A stretch of DNA of 9,778 bases from Flavobacterium sp. (GCF_021151785.1 NZ_JAGKWP010000085.1:1-9778); one strand, 5' to 3'; numbered from the stretch's first letter, positions 1-6,823 are shown. The notes: generated by a model from the sequence alone, not told the origin. Numbers and translations are program-made.

Positions 1-2
1 TT

Positions 3-37
3 TTTGGAATCAGTTTGAAATAATTTTTGTACTTTTA
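3..37 (+). promoter_or_regulatory. Tentative promoter of the universal stress protein gene
   Basis: A TTTG at 3-6 lies 23 nt ahead of TACTTTTA (30-37). The second element differs from the Bacteroidota -7 consensus TAnnTTTG only in its last base. A second imperfect candidate, AATTTTTG (22-29), overlaps the spacer. Either would give a leader of a few tens of nucleotides before the ATG at 72. The 71-nt stretch is AT-rich, so chance matches are likely. No Shine-Dalgarno sequence is seen, which is usual in this phylum. Confidence 0.3.
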
Positions 38-71
38 TGCTATTAATAATACAAACCAAAATTAATTAAAT

Positions 72-896
72 ATGAAAACCATTTTAGTTCCTACAGATTT
101 TTCTAAACATGCCGAATATGCTCTTAAAGTTGCCGCTCAGGTCGCTAAGAAAAACAATGGAAAAGTAATTTTATTACACATGTTAGAACTACAACAAACA
201 GGAAATGACGCCATCACAACCGCGCATGACATTCCTGAATTAATGTTCTTTAAAAATGCCGCAGTAAATAAATTAGATGAATTAGTTGACTCTCCATATT
301 TAGAAGGAATTGAAGTAGCTAGCATAGTACAGTTCCACATGGCTTTTAATGGAATTATTGAAAACGCCGAAAAACATAATGCAGATTTAATCATCATGGG
401 ATCTCATGGCGCAAGCGGTTTTCAAGAAATGTTTATAGGTTCAAATGCAGAAAAAGTAGTAAGAAATTCATCCATACCTGTTTTAATCATCAAAAAGGAC
501 GAAGAAGACTTCAAGGTAAACAATTTGGTTTTCGCCTCTGACTTTTCTGACGAAATAAAAGCTCCATTTGCAAAAGTCATTGAATTTGCAAAAAGTTTTG
601 ATTCTCATATCAAATTGGTAAACATCACAACACCTAACAATTTCACCCCATCTAGAGTGGCTGAGAAAAGAATGAAAGAATTCATCTCTGGATTCGATTT
701 TTCAAACTACTCAACACATATTTACAATGACATCAATGTAGAGAAAGGAATTTTACACTTTGCAAAAGATTCAAACTCTGATGTAATTGGGATGTGTACT
801 CATGGCAGAAAAGGTCTTGCACACTTCTTTAACGGAAGTATTTCTGAAGACTTAGTTAATCACTCAAAAAGACCAGTGGTTACTTTTAAAATCTAA
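72..896 (+). CDS. Universal stress protein, tandem UspA domains
   Basis: This 274-residue protein has two consecutive Usp (PF00582) alpha/beta domains, about residues 1-141 and 149-274. Each begins with a beta strand and an acidic residue (PTDFS, D9; ASDFS, D157). Domain 1 has the complete nucleotide-binding signature G-x2-G-x9-G-S (G110, G113, G123, S124), as in ATP-binding Usps. Domain 2 keeps the second half (G245, G255, S256) but has Cys242 where the first Gly is expected. Tandem Usps are cytosolic, and family members bind ATP or other adenine nucleotides during stress and growth arrest; the specific role here cannot be told. No signal peptide or membrane segment is visible. The ATG at 72 directly precedes the conserved KTILVPTDFS strand, so no other start is needed. 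The gene stands alone, with a terminator right after the stop and a minus-strand tRNA beyond it. The family assignment is firm; the function is inferred. Confidence 0.93.
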   Translation: MKTILVPTDFSKHAEYALKVAAQVAKKNNGKVILLHMLELQQTGNDAITTAHDIPELMFFKNAAVNKLDELVDSPYLEGIEVASIVQFHMAFNGIIENAEKHNADLIIMGSHGASGFQEMFIGSNAEKVVRNSSIPVLIIKKDEEDFKVNNLVFASDFSDEIKAPFAKVIEFAKSFDSHIKLVNITTPNNFTPSRVAEKRMKEFISGFDFSNYSTHIYNDINVEKGILHFAKDSNSDVIGMCTHGRKGLAHFFNGSISEDLVNHSKRPVVTFKI

Positions 897-900
897 CATC

Positions 901-928
901 AAAACTTGGCAATTGCCAAGTTTTTTTT
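901..928 (+). terminator. Rho-independent terminator of the usp gene
   Basis: Positions 901-924 form a perfect 24-nt palindrome with a GC core (cttggc/gccaag) followed by a T run to 928. It begins 5 nt after the usp stop codon. The A-rich left arm could also let it work on the opposite strand, but the usp position makes plus-strand use the obvious reading. Confidence 0.88.
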
Positions 929-957
929 AACCTTAAAACCTCAAAACTTAATAAAAC

Positions 958-986
958 AAAAAAGCCTGAGAAATCTCAGGCTTTTT
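958..986 (-). terminator. Rho-independent terminator of tRNA-Gln (possibly bidirectional)
   Basis: A 12-bp perfect stem (959-970 with 975-986; core gcctgag/ctcaggc) encloses the 4-nt loop aaat. Read on the minus strand it starts 2 nt after the tRNA 3' end and finishes in a run of six U (958-963). On the plus strand it also ends in five T, so it could act as a back-up terminator for usp read-through. Confidence 0.85.
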
Positions 987-987
987 G

Positions 988-1058
988 TTGGTCTACTAGG
1001 ACTCGAACCTAGAACGACTGAACCAAAATCAGCTGTGTTACCATTACACCATAGACCA
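988..1058 (-). tRNA. tRNA-Gln (anticodon TTG)
   Basis: The minus strand folds into a standard 71-nt cloverleaf. The acceptor stem TGGTCTA/TAGACCA (1058-1052 with 995-989) has the U1-A72 pair typical of tRNA-Gln. The D stem is GTGT/ACAC. The anticodon stem GCTGA/TCAGT has one G-T wobble, and its loop TTTTGGT puts anticodon TTG at 1026-1024, reading CAA. A 4-nt variable region and a T arm CTAGG-TTCGAGT-CCTAG follow. The discriminator is A (988). CCA is not encoded, so it must be added after transcription. The gene stands alone, with a promoter-like sequence upstream and a hairpin terminator immediately downstream. Confidence 0.96.
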
Positions 1059-1090
1059 GTAAAGAGAGCAATGCTTGTCCATTGCGGGTG

Positions 1091-1121
1091 CAAATGTAAT
1101 ACAAATATTTTTTTCTCCAAA
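1091..1121 (-). promoter_or_regulatory. Promoter of tRNA-Gln, Bacteroidota type
   Basis: Read on the minus strand, TTTG (1121-1118) is followed after 19 nt by TACATTTG (1098-1091). This is an exact match to the TTTG / TAnnTTTG arrangement of the primary sigma factor in Bacteroidota. Transcription would start roughly 25 nt before the mature tRNA 5' end at 1058, leaving a short 5' leader for RNase P. The DNA upstream (about 1104-1150) is made of A and T runs, including the repeated aaatattt, and could act as an AT-rich activating stretch. Confidence 0.65.
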
Positions 1122-1152
1122 TATTTTTTTAGAAATATTTAAAAAAAAATTA

Positions 1153-1183
1153 TTGGTTATGTCTAGTATAAATAGTTTCTTTG
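1153..1183 (+). promoter_or_regulatory. Tentative promoter of the DUF2723 gene
   Basis: TTGG (1153-1156) is followed after 19 nt by TTTCTTTG (1176-1183), one base away from TAnnTTTG. The expected start would lie near 1190, about 20 nt before the ATG at 1210. It is the best candidate in the stretch between the tRNA promoter and this gene. The rest of that stretch (about 1122-1209) is AT-rich and shows no other gene. Confidence 0.4.
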
Positions 1184-1209
1184 TAGGGTAAAATACAATT
1201 ATTCAATTT

Positions 1210-4200
1210 ATGATTTCATTCAACTACAGTAAATGGAATACCCTTATGGGCTGGATCGCTTTTGCTATCGCATTGATAACCTACACCTTAACCGTAGAAC
1301 CCACTATGAGTTTTTGGGATTGTGGAGAATACATTGCCACTGCAGCAAAACTAGAAGTTGGTCACCCACCTGGCGCACCATTATTTCAAATGATAGGTGC
1401 TTTTTTTGCCATGTTTGCTTCTAATAAAGAAAATATCGCTTTGATGGTTAATATGATGTCTGTCTTTTCTAGTGCTTTTACTATTTTGTTTATGTATTGG
1501 TCTATGACAAAAATCATAAAAAAAATAGCCCAACATGTAACAGAATGGAACGACAATCAAGCTAAAATAACTTTAGGAAGTGCAATGATAGCTGCGCTTA
1601 GTTATACTTTTACAGATAGTTTTTGGTATAATGCTGTTGAAGCTGAAGTATACGCTATGGGCTCGTTATTTATTGCTGTTTTGGTTTGGCTTGGATTAAA
1701 ATGGGAGGAAGAACTAGATACACCTAGAGGGAACAAATGGCTGGTTTTAATCTCTTTAGTAATTGGGCTTTGCTTTGGTGTACACTTTTTATCTATTTTA
1801 GCTATTCCTTCTATTGGATTATTGTATTTCTTCAAAAAATACAAGACAGTTACGGTAAAAAACTTCATAATCGCTAACATCGTTATTGTTGCAATTTTAT
1901 TATTTATCTTTAAATTTCTACTTCCATACACCTTAGCTTTTTTCGCAAAGACTGAAATTTTTATGGTAAATTCTCTTGGATTACCTTTTAATTCGGGAAC
2001 CATTTTTGCTTTCTTATTGATTATTGCTTTATTTTACTTTGGTTTAAATTACACAAAGAAAAAAGAACTAGTTCAATACAACACATTATTATTATGTGTC
2101 TTATTTGTACTTATAGGTTTTTCAACCTGGATAATGCTACCTATTCGTGCTAATTCTAACATCAATATAAACGAGAACAAACCTAGCGATGCTGCAGAGG
2201 TTTTAGCCTATTACAATAGAGAACAATATGGCGAACAAAAATTATTTTACGGCTCTCAATTTTCTGTTATGTATTCTGGCCTTGATGAAGAAACTCCTTA
2301 TGTTGACGACAAACCAAATTACGAAAGAGATACAAAAACAGGAAAATATATCATTACTAATAATTATAAAAATGCAAAACAAAACTATGATTCAAAACAT
2401 AGTGCATTTTTACCTCGTCTGTGGAGTGAAGAACATGCTAAAAACTACATGACTTTTACAAAACCTTTAGAATTTAGAGTTAATCCAGACGCTTTTGTTG
2501 ATGAAGAAACCGGAGAAATGAATGAAGAGCAAATGGGGCAAATGACCGAAATTGCGTCTGACTTTAGAAAACAATTCTCAGCTGGAAAAATTGATTTAGA
2601 CGGATATGATGATTTTTTAAAAACTTATGGTGATTATTTAATTATTGAAAAACCTTCCTTCTCTGATAATATCAAATTCATGTTCGAATACCAATTTGGC
2701 TATATGTATTTCCGCTATTTAATGTGGAATTTCGTAGGAAGACAAAATGACCTTCAAGGAAACTATGAAAGTCTTGAAGGTAACTGGTTGAGTGGTATTT
2801 CTTTTATTGACAATATGCTGTTAGACAATCAAAGTGAATTAACAGACGACATGAAAAACAACAAAGCGAGAAACACTTACTACTTCTTACCTTTTATTTT
2901 AGGTTTAATAGGCATGTATTTCCACGCTAAATACGAATGGAAATCATTTTATGTATTGTTAGCTTTATTCCTATTCACAGGTTTAGCGCTAAAAATCTAT
3001 TTGAATGAAAGACCTTTTGAGCCTAGAGAAAGAGATTACGCTTTAGTGGGCTCCTTCTACATATTTGCCATGTGGATAGGCGTAGGTGCATATGCCATTT
3101 ACCAGCAGGTGGCCAAATATACTTCGCCAAAAATAGCATTTCCAGCAGTAATAGGTGCTTGCCTGCTAGCCTCGCCTGTTCTATTGGCTAGTCAAAACTG
3201 GGATGATCATGACAGAAGTGGTAAATATACAGCTGTTGCCATGGCTAAAGCTTATTTAGATTCTTGCGATAAGAATGCCATTTTGTTTACTATTGGTGAC
3301 AACGACACATTCCCGCTGTGGTACCTACAAGAAATCGAAGGGTATAGAACAGATGTTCGTATCGTAAACACAAGTTTATTAGCAACTGATTGGTATATTG
3401 ACGAAATGAAAATGAAATCAAATGCTTCTGAACCTCTACCTATTTCTTTTACCCACAATGATTATGTAGGTGACAAAAGGAATTATTCCTTATTCATTGA
3501 AAAAACCAAAGACACTTTAAATCTTGGATTAATACTTGATTTCTTAAAAGATGAACGATCAAAACAAGAAATGAAAAATGGTCAATTTGTACATTACTAC
3601 CCAAGCGACAACGTGAAAGTCAAAATTGACAAACAAACAATTATCAAAAATAAAGTGGTTAATCCTAAATATTACGATTCTATTGTACCAGAAATCAATT
3701 TAAGATTAAAAGGTGGTGCATTGTACAAAAACCGCTTGATCATGCTTGATATTTTCAATGAAAACAATTGGAAAAGACCTATCTACTTCTCACCAGGAAG
3801 TTATGGAGCAGATGATTATATTTGGATGAAAGAATACCTTCAATTGGATGGAATGGTTTACAAATTAGTACCCATTAAAACCCCTATTAATGAGGAAAAT
3901 CCATATGATTTAGGTTATATCGATACCGAAAAGATGTATAAAAATGTTATGAAATGGACATGGGGGAACTCTGGTAGTTCAAAAATTTATCATGATCCAG
4001 AAACACGCAAAAATGCGCTTTCGTATCGCGGAAATTTATCACGATTAATGAAAGCTTTGATTGAAGAGAAAAAATTTGATAAAGCACAAAAAATAATTGA
4101 TATAGCAATGAAAAATATGCCTATTAATTATTTTGAATACTTCACTACTGTTGAACCTTTTGCAGATGGCTATTACAAAATGAATAAAAATAATGAAGCC

Positions 4201-4437
4201 AGATCTATCTTGAGTCAACTTATCATCAAAAGACAACAAAAACTTAAATTCTTTAAATCGCAGAGCGAAAAACAAAAATTGTTTTATAAAATGGAAATTT
4301 TTAGAGAAATTGAGTTATACAGATCTTTATTATACATTGCCAAAGACAATAATGATATTGAATTTTATAATCAAGAGCGAACAAAATTCAATAATTACAA
4401 TGAAATGATGGGCGCATATAAAAGAGAAAATGAATAG
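1210..4437 (+). CDS. DUF2723 / GT117-family integral membrane protein, probable glycosyltransferase
   Basis: This 1075-residue protein matches the PF11028 (DUF2723) pattern, now placed among GT117 glycosyltransferases. The only characterised relative I can name is human TMEM260, a protein O-mannosyltransferase. An envelope glycosylation role using a lipid-linked sugar is therefore inferred. After a first membrane helix (about 12-29) comes the family signature FWDCGEY (D37, E40) and GHPPGAP (51-57). An acidic residue in the first external loop is the usual catalytic feature of GT-C enzymes. Several more helices reach LPIRANSN (about 310-317). A soluble segment of about 235 residues with YYNREQYGE follows, then further helices flanking PFEPRERDY (602-610). 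The remainder (about 660-1075) looks non-cytoplasmic, with GDNDTFPLWYL (696-706) and a helical, TPR-like C-terminal part from about 933. The length fits the family. The sugar, acceptor and donor are unknown. A terminator follows the stop. Confidence 0.88.
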   Translation: MISFNYSKWNTLMGWIAFAIALITYTLTVEPTMSFWDCGEYIATAAKLEVGHPPGAPLFQMIGAFFAMFASNKENIALMVNMMSVFSSAFTILFMYWSMTKIIKKIAQHVTEWNDNQAKITLGSAMIAALSYTFTDSFWYNAVEAEVYAMGSLFIAVLVWLGLKWEEELDTPRGNKWLVLISLVIGLCFGVHFLSILAIPSIGLLYFFKKYKTVTVKNFIIANIVIVAILLFIFKFLLPYTLAFFAKTEIFMVNSLGLPFNSGTIFAFLLIIALFYFGLNYTKKKELVQYNTLLLCVLFVLIGFSTWIMLPIRANSNININENKPSDAAEVLAYYNREQYGEQKLFYGSQFSVMYSGLDEETPYVDDKPNYERDTKTGKYIITNNYKNAKQNYDSKHSAFLPRLWSEEHAKNYMTFTKPLEFRVNPDAFVDEETGEMNEEQMGQMTEIASDFRKQFSAGKIDLDGYDDFLKTYGDYLIIEKPSFSDNIKFMFEYQFGYMYFRYLMWNFVGRQNDLQGNYESLEGNWLSGISFIDNMLLDNQSELTDDMKNNKARNTYYFLPFILGLIGMYFHAKYEWKSFYVLLALFLFTGLALKIYLNERPFEPRERDYALVGSFYIFAMWIGVGAYAIYQQVAKYTSPKIAFPAVIGACLLASPVLLASQNWDDHDRSGKYTAVAMAKAYLDSCDKNAILFTIGDNDTFPLWYLQEIEGYRTDVRIVNTSLLATDWYIDEMKMKSNASEPLPISFTHNDYVGDKRNYSLFIEKTKDTLNLGLILDFLKDERSKQEMKNGQFVHYYPSDNVKVKIDKQTIIKNKVVNPKYYDSIVPEINLRLKGGALYKNRLIMLDIFNENNWKRPIYFSPGSYGADDYIWMKEYLQLDGMVYKLVPIKTPINEENPYDLGYIDTEKMYKNVMKWTWGNSGSSKIYHDPETRKNALSYRGNLSRLMKALIEEKKFDKAQKIIDIAMKNMPINYFEYFTTVEPFADGYYKMNKNNEARSILSQLIIKRQQKLKFFKSQSEKQKLFYKMEIFREIELYRSLLYIAKDNNDIEFYNQERTKFNNYNEMMGAYKRENE

Positions 4438-4445
4438 AACCAACC

Positions 4446-4479
4446 AAAAGCCATTTAGATTAACTGAATGGCTTTTTTT
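4446..4479 (+). terminator. Rho-independent terminator after the DUF2723 gene
   Basis: The arms 4446-4458 and 4464-4476 pair over 13 bp (core aaaagccatt/aatggctttt, with one G-T wobble inside) around a 5-nt loop, followed by T through 4479. It lies 8 nt after the DUF2723 stop, the normal place for a terminator. It also lies inside the 5' extension of the deacetylase open frame, which argues against the upstream start of that gene at 4430. Confidence 0.82.
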
Positions 4480-4486
4480 CAACTTT

Positions 4487-5110
4487 ATGATTAAGGCCCC
4501 GAAATTTATACCATTCCTTTTTAAATCTCAAATTTGGCAATTTCCAAATCCAGACAGACACATCTATCTAACTTTTGATGATGGCCCTATTCCTGAAGTT
4601 ACAGATAGCATTTTATCCATACTTGAAGAAAAACAAGTAGAGGCAACTTTTTTTTGTATTGGAGATAATATAAAAAAATACCCTGATCTTTTTAAGAAAA
4701 TAATAGCCAAAAAACACGCCATTGGTAACCATACTTTCAATCATTTAAAAGGGTGGAATACTTCAAACGAAACCTACATCCAAAACGTCTTATTGTGCCA
4801 AGCAGAAATTGAGAAACATCATTTTTCAGTTGCGCTTTTTCGTCCACCTTATGGTAAAATAAAGCCGAAACAAAGCAAATTATTGAGAGAAAAAGGATTT
4901 AAAATAATCATGTGGGACGTATTAAGTAGAGATTACAACCCAAATACTGACTCTACGACATGCTATAACAATACTATAAGACATACAGAATCAGGAAGTA
5001 TAATTGTTTTCCATGACAGTCTTAAGGCAAAAAATAATGTACTAGAAAGTCTTCCTAAGATAATAGATGCATTAAAAGAGAAAGGATATATATTTAAGAA
5101 AATTGATTAA
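4487..5110 (+). CDS. Polysaccharide deacetylase, NodB-homology (carbohydrate esterase 4-like)
   Basis: This 207-residue protein covers one NodB domain (PF01522) with all five motifs. Motif 1 is TFDDGP (29-34; D31 catalytic base, D32 metal ligand). Motif 2 is HTFNH (82-86, metal-binding histidines). Motif 3 is RPPYG (119-123). Motif 4 is WDVLSRDY (143-150). Motif 5 is VFHDS (174-178, catalytic His176). CE4 enzymes remove N- or O-acetyl groups from peptidoglycan, chitin-like sugars or exopolysaccharide using a divalent metal; the substrate here cannot be read from sequence. The start is placed at ATG 4487. The open frame extends to 4430 but those 19 codons run through the hairpin terminator of the preceding gene, and homologues I recall begin about 25-30 residues before TFDDGP. 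There is no clear cleavable signal peptide, only a short hydrophobic-basic N-terminus, so location is uncertain. No good promoter was found, and read-through from the DUF2723 gene is possible. The 3' end overlaps the convergent thioredoxin-like gene by 4 nt. Confidence 0.9.
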   Translation: MIKAPKFIPFLFKSQIWQFPNPDRHIYLTFDDGPIPEVTDSILSILEEKQVEATFFCIGDNIKKYPDLFKKIIAKKHAIGNHTFNHLKGWNTSNETYIQNVLLCQAEIEKHHFSVALFRPPYGKIKPKQSKLLREKGFKIIMWDVLSRDYNPNTDSTTCYNNTIRHTESGSIIVFHDSLKAKNNVLESLPKIIDALKEKGYIFKKID

Positions 5111-5403
5111 GCTTGCTCTTGAATTAACGTAATCAACGTATTAGCATCAAACTCACCGCTTTGTCTCCAAACCATTTGACCATTTTTATAAATCATAAAA
5201 GTAGGCAAGCCTTTAATCCTGAGAGCCTCAGCTAACTCTTTATTCTTATCTACATCGATTTTAATTACTCTAGCCTTATCTCCCAATGCTGCAGCTACGT
5301 GCCGAATAGTTTCATTCATTGCAATAGATTGCTCGTGCCATTCTGTAAAAAAGTCTAACAGAACAGGCACTTGTGCATCGATAAGTTCTCCAAATTTTGA
5401 CAT
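5107..5403 (-). CDS. Thioredoxin-fold protein lacking the CxxC active site
   Basis: This 98-residue protein is the length of a classical thioredoxin (PF00085) and keeps its framework. It has the strand VLLDFF (14-19), the Trp that precedes the active site (W22), the strand RVIKIDVDKN (45-54), the cis-proline loop GLPT (65-68, P67) and the final strand-helix FMIYKNGQMV. Where thioredoxins read W-C-G-P-C, this one reads W-H-E-Q-S (22-26), so both redox cysteines are missing, and there is no cysteine anywhere in the protein. Thiol-disulfide exchange is therefore impossible. A structural, chaperone-like or binding role is an inference. I recall similar CxxC-less short thioredoxins in Flavobacterium, so this is probably a conserved subfamily and not a decaying gene. 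The frame is intact. No signal peptide is seen, so it is probably cytosolic. It converges on the deacetylase gene and lies 75 nt downstream of the metallophosphoesterase on the same strand. Confidence 0.85.
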   Translation of the reverse strand: MSKFGELIDAQVPVLLDFFTEWHEQSIAMNETIRHVAAALGDKARVIKIDVDKNKELAEALRIKGLPTFMIYKNGQMVWRQSGEFDANTLITLIQEQA

Positions 5404-5423
5404 AAATTGAAGTATTTAATAAA

Positions 5424-5431
5424 CAAATGTA
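5424..5431 (-). promoter_or_regulatory. Candidate -7 box of the thioredoxin-like gene
   Basis: On the minus strand TACATTTG (5431-5424) is an exact TAnnTTTG match and the same octamer as in the tRNA-Gln promoter. It would start transcripts about 13 nt before the ATG at 5403. The -33 element is poorly placed: TTG lies 14 nt and TTTG 25 nt upstream. A second exact box, TACCTTTG (5464-5457), lies in the same 75-nt gap. The gene may thus have its own promoter in addition to read-through from the metallophosphoesterase gene, after which no terminator is visible. Confidence 0.45.
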
Positions 5432-5478
5432 TATAAATTTTTATACAATAGTACTACAAAGGTATTATTTTTAATAAA

Positions 5479-6705
5479 TTAAGATAATTTTTTAGATTTT
5501 TTTAACTCTATAACTGTGATTTCAGGCATGATTCCTACTCTACCAGGATATGCATGAAAACCAAATCCGCGATTGACATAAATATATCTTCCCTTGTTTT
5601 CATACAATCCAGCCCATTGTTTGTAAATATACTGAACGGGACTCCATTTGATGATTCCTGGAATTTCAATACCAAACTGTAATCCGTGCGTATGACCAGA
5701 CAAAGTTAAATGGTAATGATTGGGATGCTCTTTTACTTCATATTCCCAATGGCTAGGATCATGACTCATTAGGATTTTAAAATCGTTTCTATCCAACCCT
5801 TCTGATGCTTTTTTCAAATCTCCTGCTTGTTTAAATTTCATACCCCAATTTTCAACACCTACTAAAGCAATTTCACTCTGCCCCTTTTTAATTTTAACAT
5901 GCTCATTAAGAAGAAGTTTAAAATCAATTTGCCTGTGTAAATCCTTGATATCTTCAAAGTTTTGGTGTTTGTCAGCTTCTGTTGGCCAAGTCACATACTC
6001 ACCATAATCATGGTTACCAAGAACTGAAAACTTACCTAGAACTGGCGTATGGATCTTCTTAAAAGTTTCAATCCAAGGATGCATCTCCGTTGCGTGAGTA
6101 TTCACAATATCCCCAGTAAACAAAACAATATCTGAATTTTGTTTATTAATTAAATCAATAGCATATTGTATCTTTTCAGGGTTATCAAAACTTCCACTAT
6201 GTATATCTGAGATTTGTGTAATAGTAACTCCATCAAACTCTTCAGGCAAATCATCAAACGAAAGCACTTGTTTAATCACTTTAAAATTGTATTTTCCAAT
6301 CATAATTCCATATAATAAAGAAGAAAAAGGAATAGCTGCTAAACCTAAAGCAACCTGACTTACAAACTTTCGTCTTTCTGGTAAAAATGACCCTTTGTGC
6401 TCATCAACAAAATAAGTTACCCCACCTTCAAAAACCCTAAAAATATCTTCTAAAATTAAAATTAAAGATGCAAAAAGCTTTGGAACATAAACTAATAAAA
6501 ATAAACCTATAACAAATAAGGTGTATTTGTTTTGCCCTTTGCTTCTATCATAAGTGGAAAAAGAAAAAATTAAATAACAAAAGAGTATGGCAGAAACCAA
6601 TAAATAAATAATTAAAACCCACTTGTTTTTTGAAATCGTTTTAACTATTTGAAATGAATATATTTCAATGATTAACAAAATTAAAATTGGTAACAAACCT
6701 CTCAT
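5479..6705 (-). CDS. Membrane-anchored calcineurin-like metallophosphoesterase (YkuE/YaeI-like)
   Basis: This 408-residue protein (from ATG 6705) has an N-terminal membrane part and a calcineurin-like phosphoesterase domain (PF00149). Hydrophobic segments lie near 3-20, 29-50, 61-86 and 115-136. The two-metal active-site set is complete: SDIH (D167, H169), TGD (D199), GNHD (N231, H232), MSHD (H315) and GHTHG (H338, H340). Relatives YkuE and YaeI act on or near the membrane, YaeI as a UDP-2,3-diacylglucosamine-type or general phosphodiesterase; the substrate here is unknown. RRKF (111-114) directly before the last hydrophobic segment resembles a Tat signal. With that segment exported, the catalytic domain would face the periplasm. 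An upstream in-frame ATG at 6750 would add 15 residues of mostly polar, lysine-rich sequence, but those codons cover the likely -7 box, so 6705 is preferred. The gene diverges from polA. Confidence 0.88.
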   Translation of the reverse strand: MRGLLPILILLIIEIYSFQIVKTISKNKWVLIIYLLVSAILFCYLIFSFSTYDRSKGQNKYTLFVIGLFLLVYVPKLFASLILILEDIFRVFEGGVTYFVDEHKGSFLPERRKFVSQVALGLAAIPFSSLLYGIMIGKYNFKVIKQVLSFDDLPEEFDGVTITQISDIHSGSFDNPEKIQYAIDLINKQNSDIVLFTGDIVNTHATEMHPWIETFKKIHTPVLGKFSVLGNHDYGEYVTWPTEADKHQNFEDIKDLHRQIDFKLLLNEHVKIKKGQSEIALVGVENWGMKFKQAGDLKKASEGLDRNDFKILMSHDPSHWEYEVKEHPNHYHLTLSGHTHGLQFGIEIPGIIKWSPVQYIYKQWAGLYENKGRYIYVNRGFGFHAYPGRVGIMPEITVIELKKSKKLS

Positions 6706-6823
6706 TTTCTTTTTTTTATGCAAAGTAATACAACTTAATCTAATTAACACCCATCTATTAAATCAATTTTAACAATCGTTATTTAACCAAAGTATTGTAT
6801 TTTTACTTTTTAAACGAAAAAAT
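6706..6823. promoter_or_regulatory. Divergent promoter region between metallophosphoesterase and polA
   Basis: This 118-nt AT-rich gap must serve both genes. On the minus strand TTACTTTG (6728-6721) is one base from TAnnTTTG and would start a transcript about 10 nt before ATG 6705. On the plus strand TATTTTTA (6798-6805) and the overlapping TACTTTTT (6804-6811) each miss TAnnTTTG by one base and lie 19-26 nt before ATG 6824. No convincing -33 element is seen for either gene. No operator-like long palindrome is apparent. Confidence 0.4.

Noticed and set aside
906..1142. A 78-codon plus-strand open frame with the segment GLEPRTTEPKSAVLPLHH
   Set aside because: It is the antisense translation of tRNA-Gln; this kind of LEPRTTEPKSAVLPLHHRP peptide is a well-known false ORF across tRNA genes. 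It also crosses two terminators.
1104..1150. Repeated aaatattt and A/T runs that could be called a repeat or hairpin
   Set aside because: They are short, low-complexity and expected in AT-rich intergenic DNA next to a promoter; no T-run terminator or longer repeat unit is present.
1602..2003. A 133-codon minus-strand open frame within the DUF2723 gene
   Set aside because: It is antisense to membrane helices of a clearly coding gene, and its low-complexity translation is what reversed hydrophobic codons give.
6706..6750. Upstream extension of the metallophosphoesterase to an ATG at 6750
   Set aside because: The extra 15 residues would overlap the likely -7 box at 6721-6728 and put a lysine-rich stretch before the natural membrane start MRGLLP.
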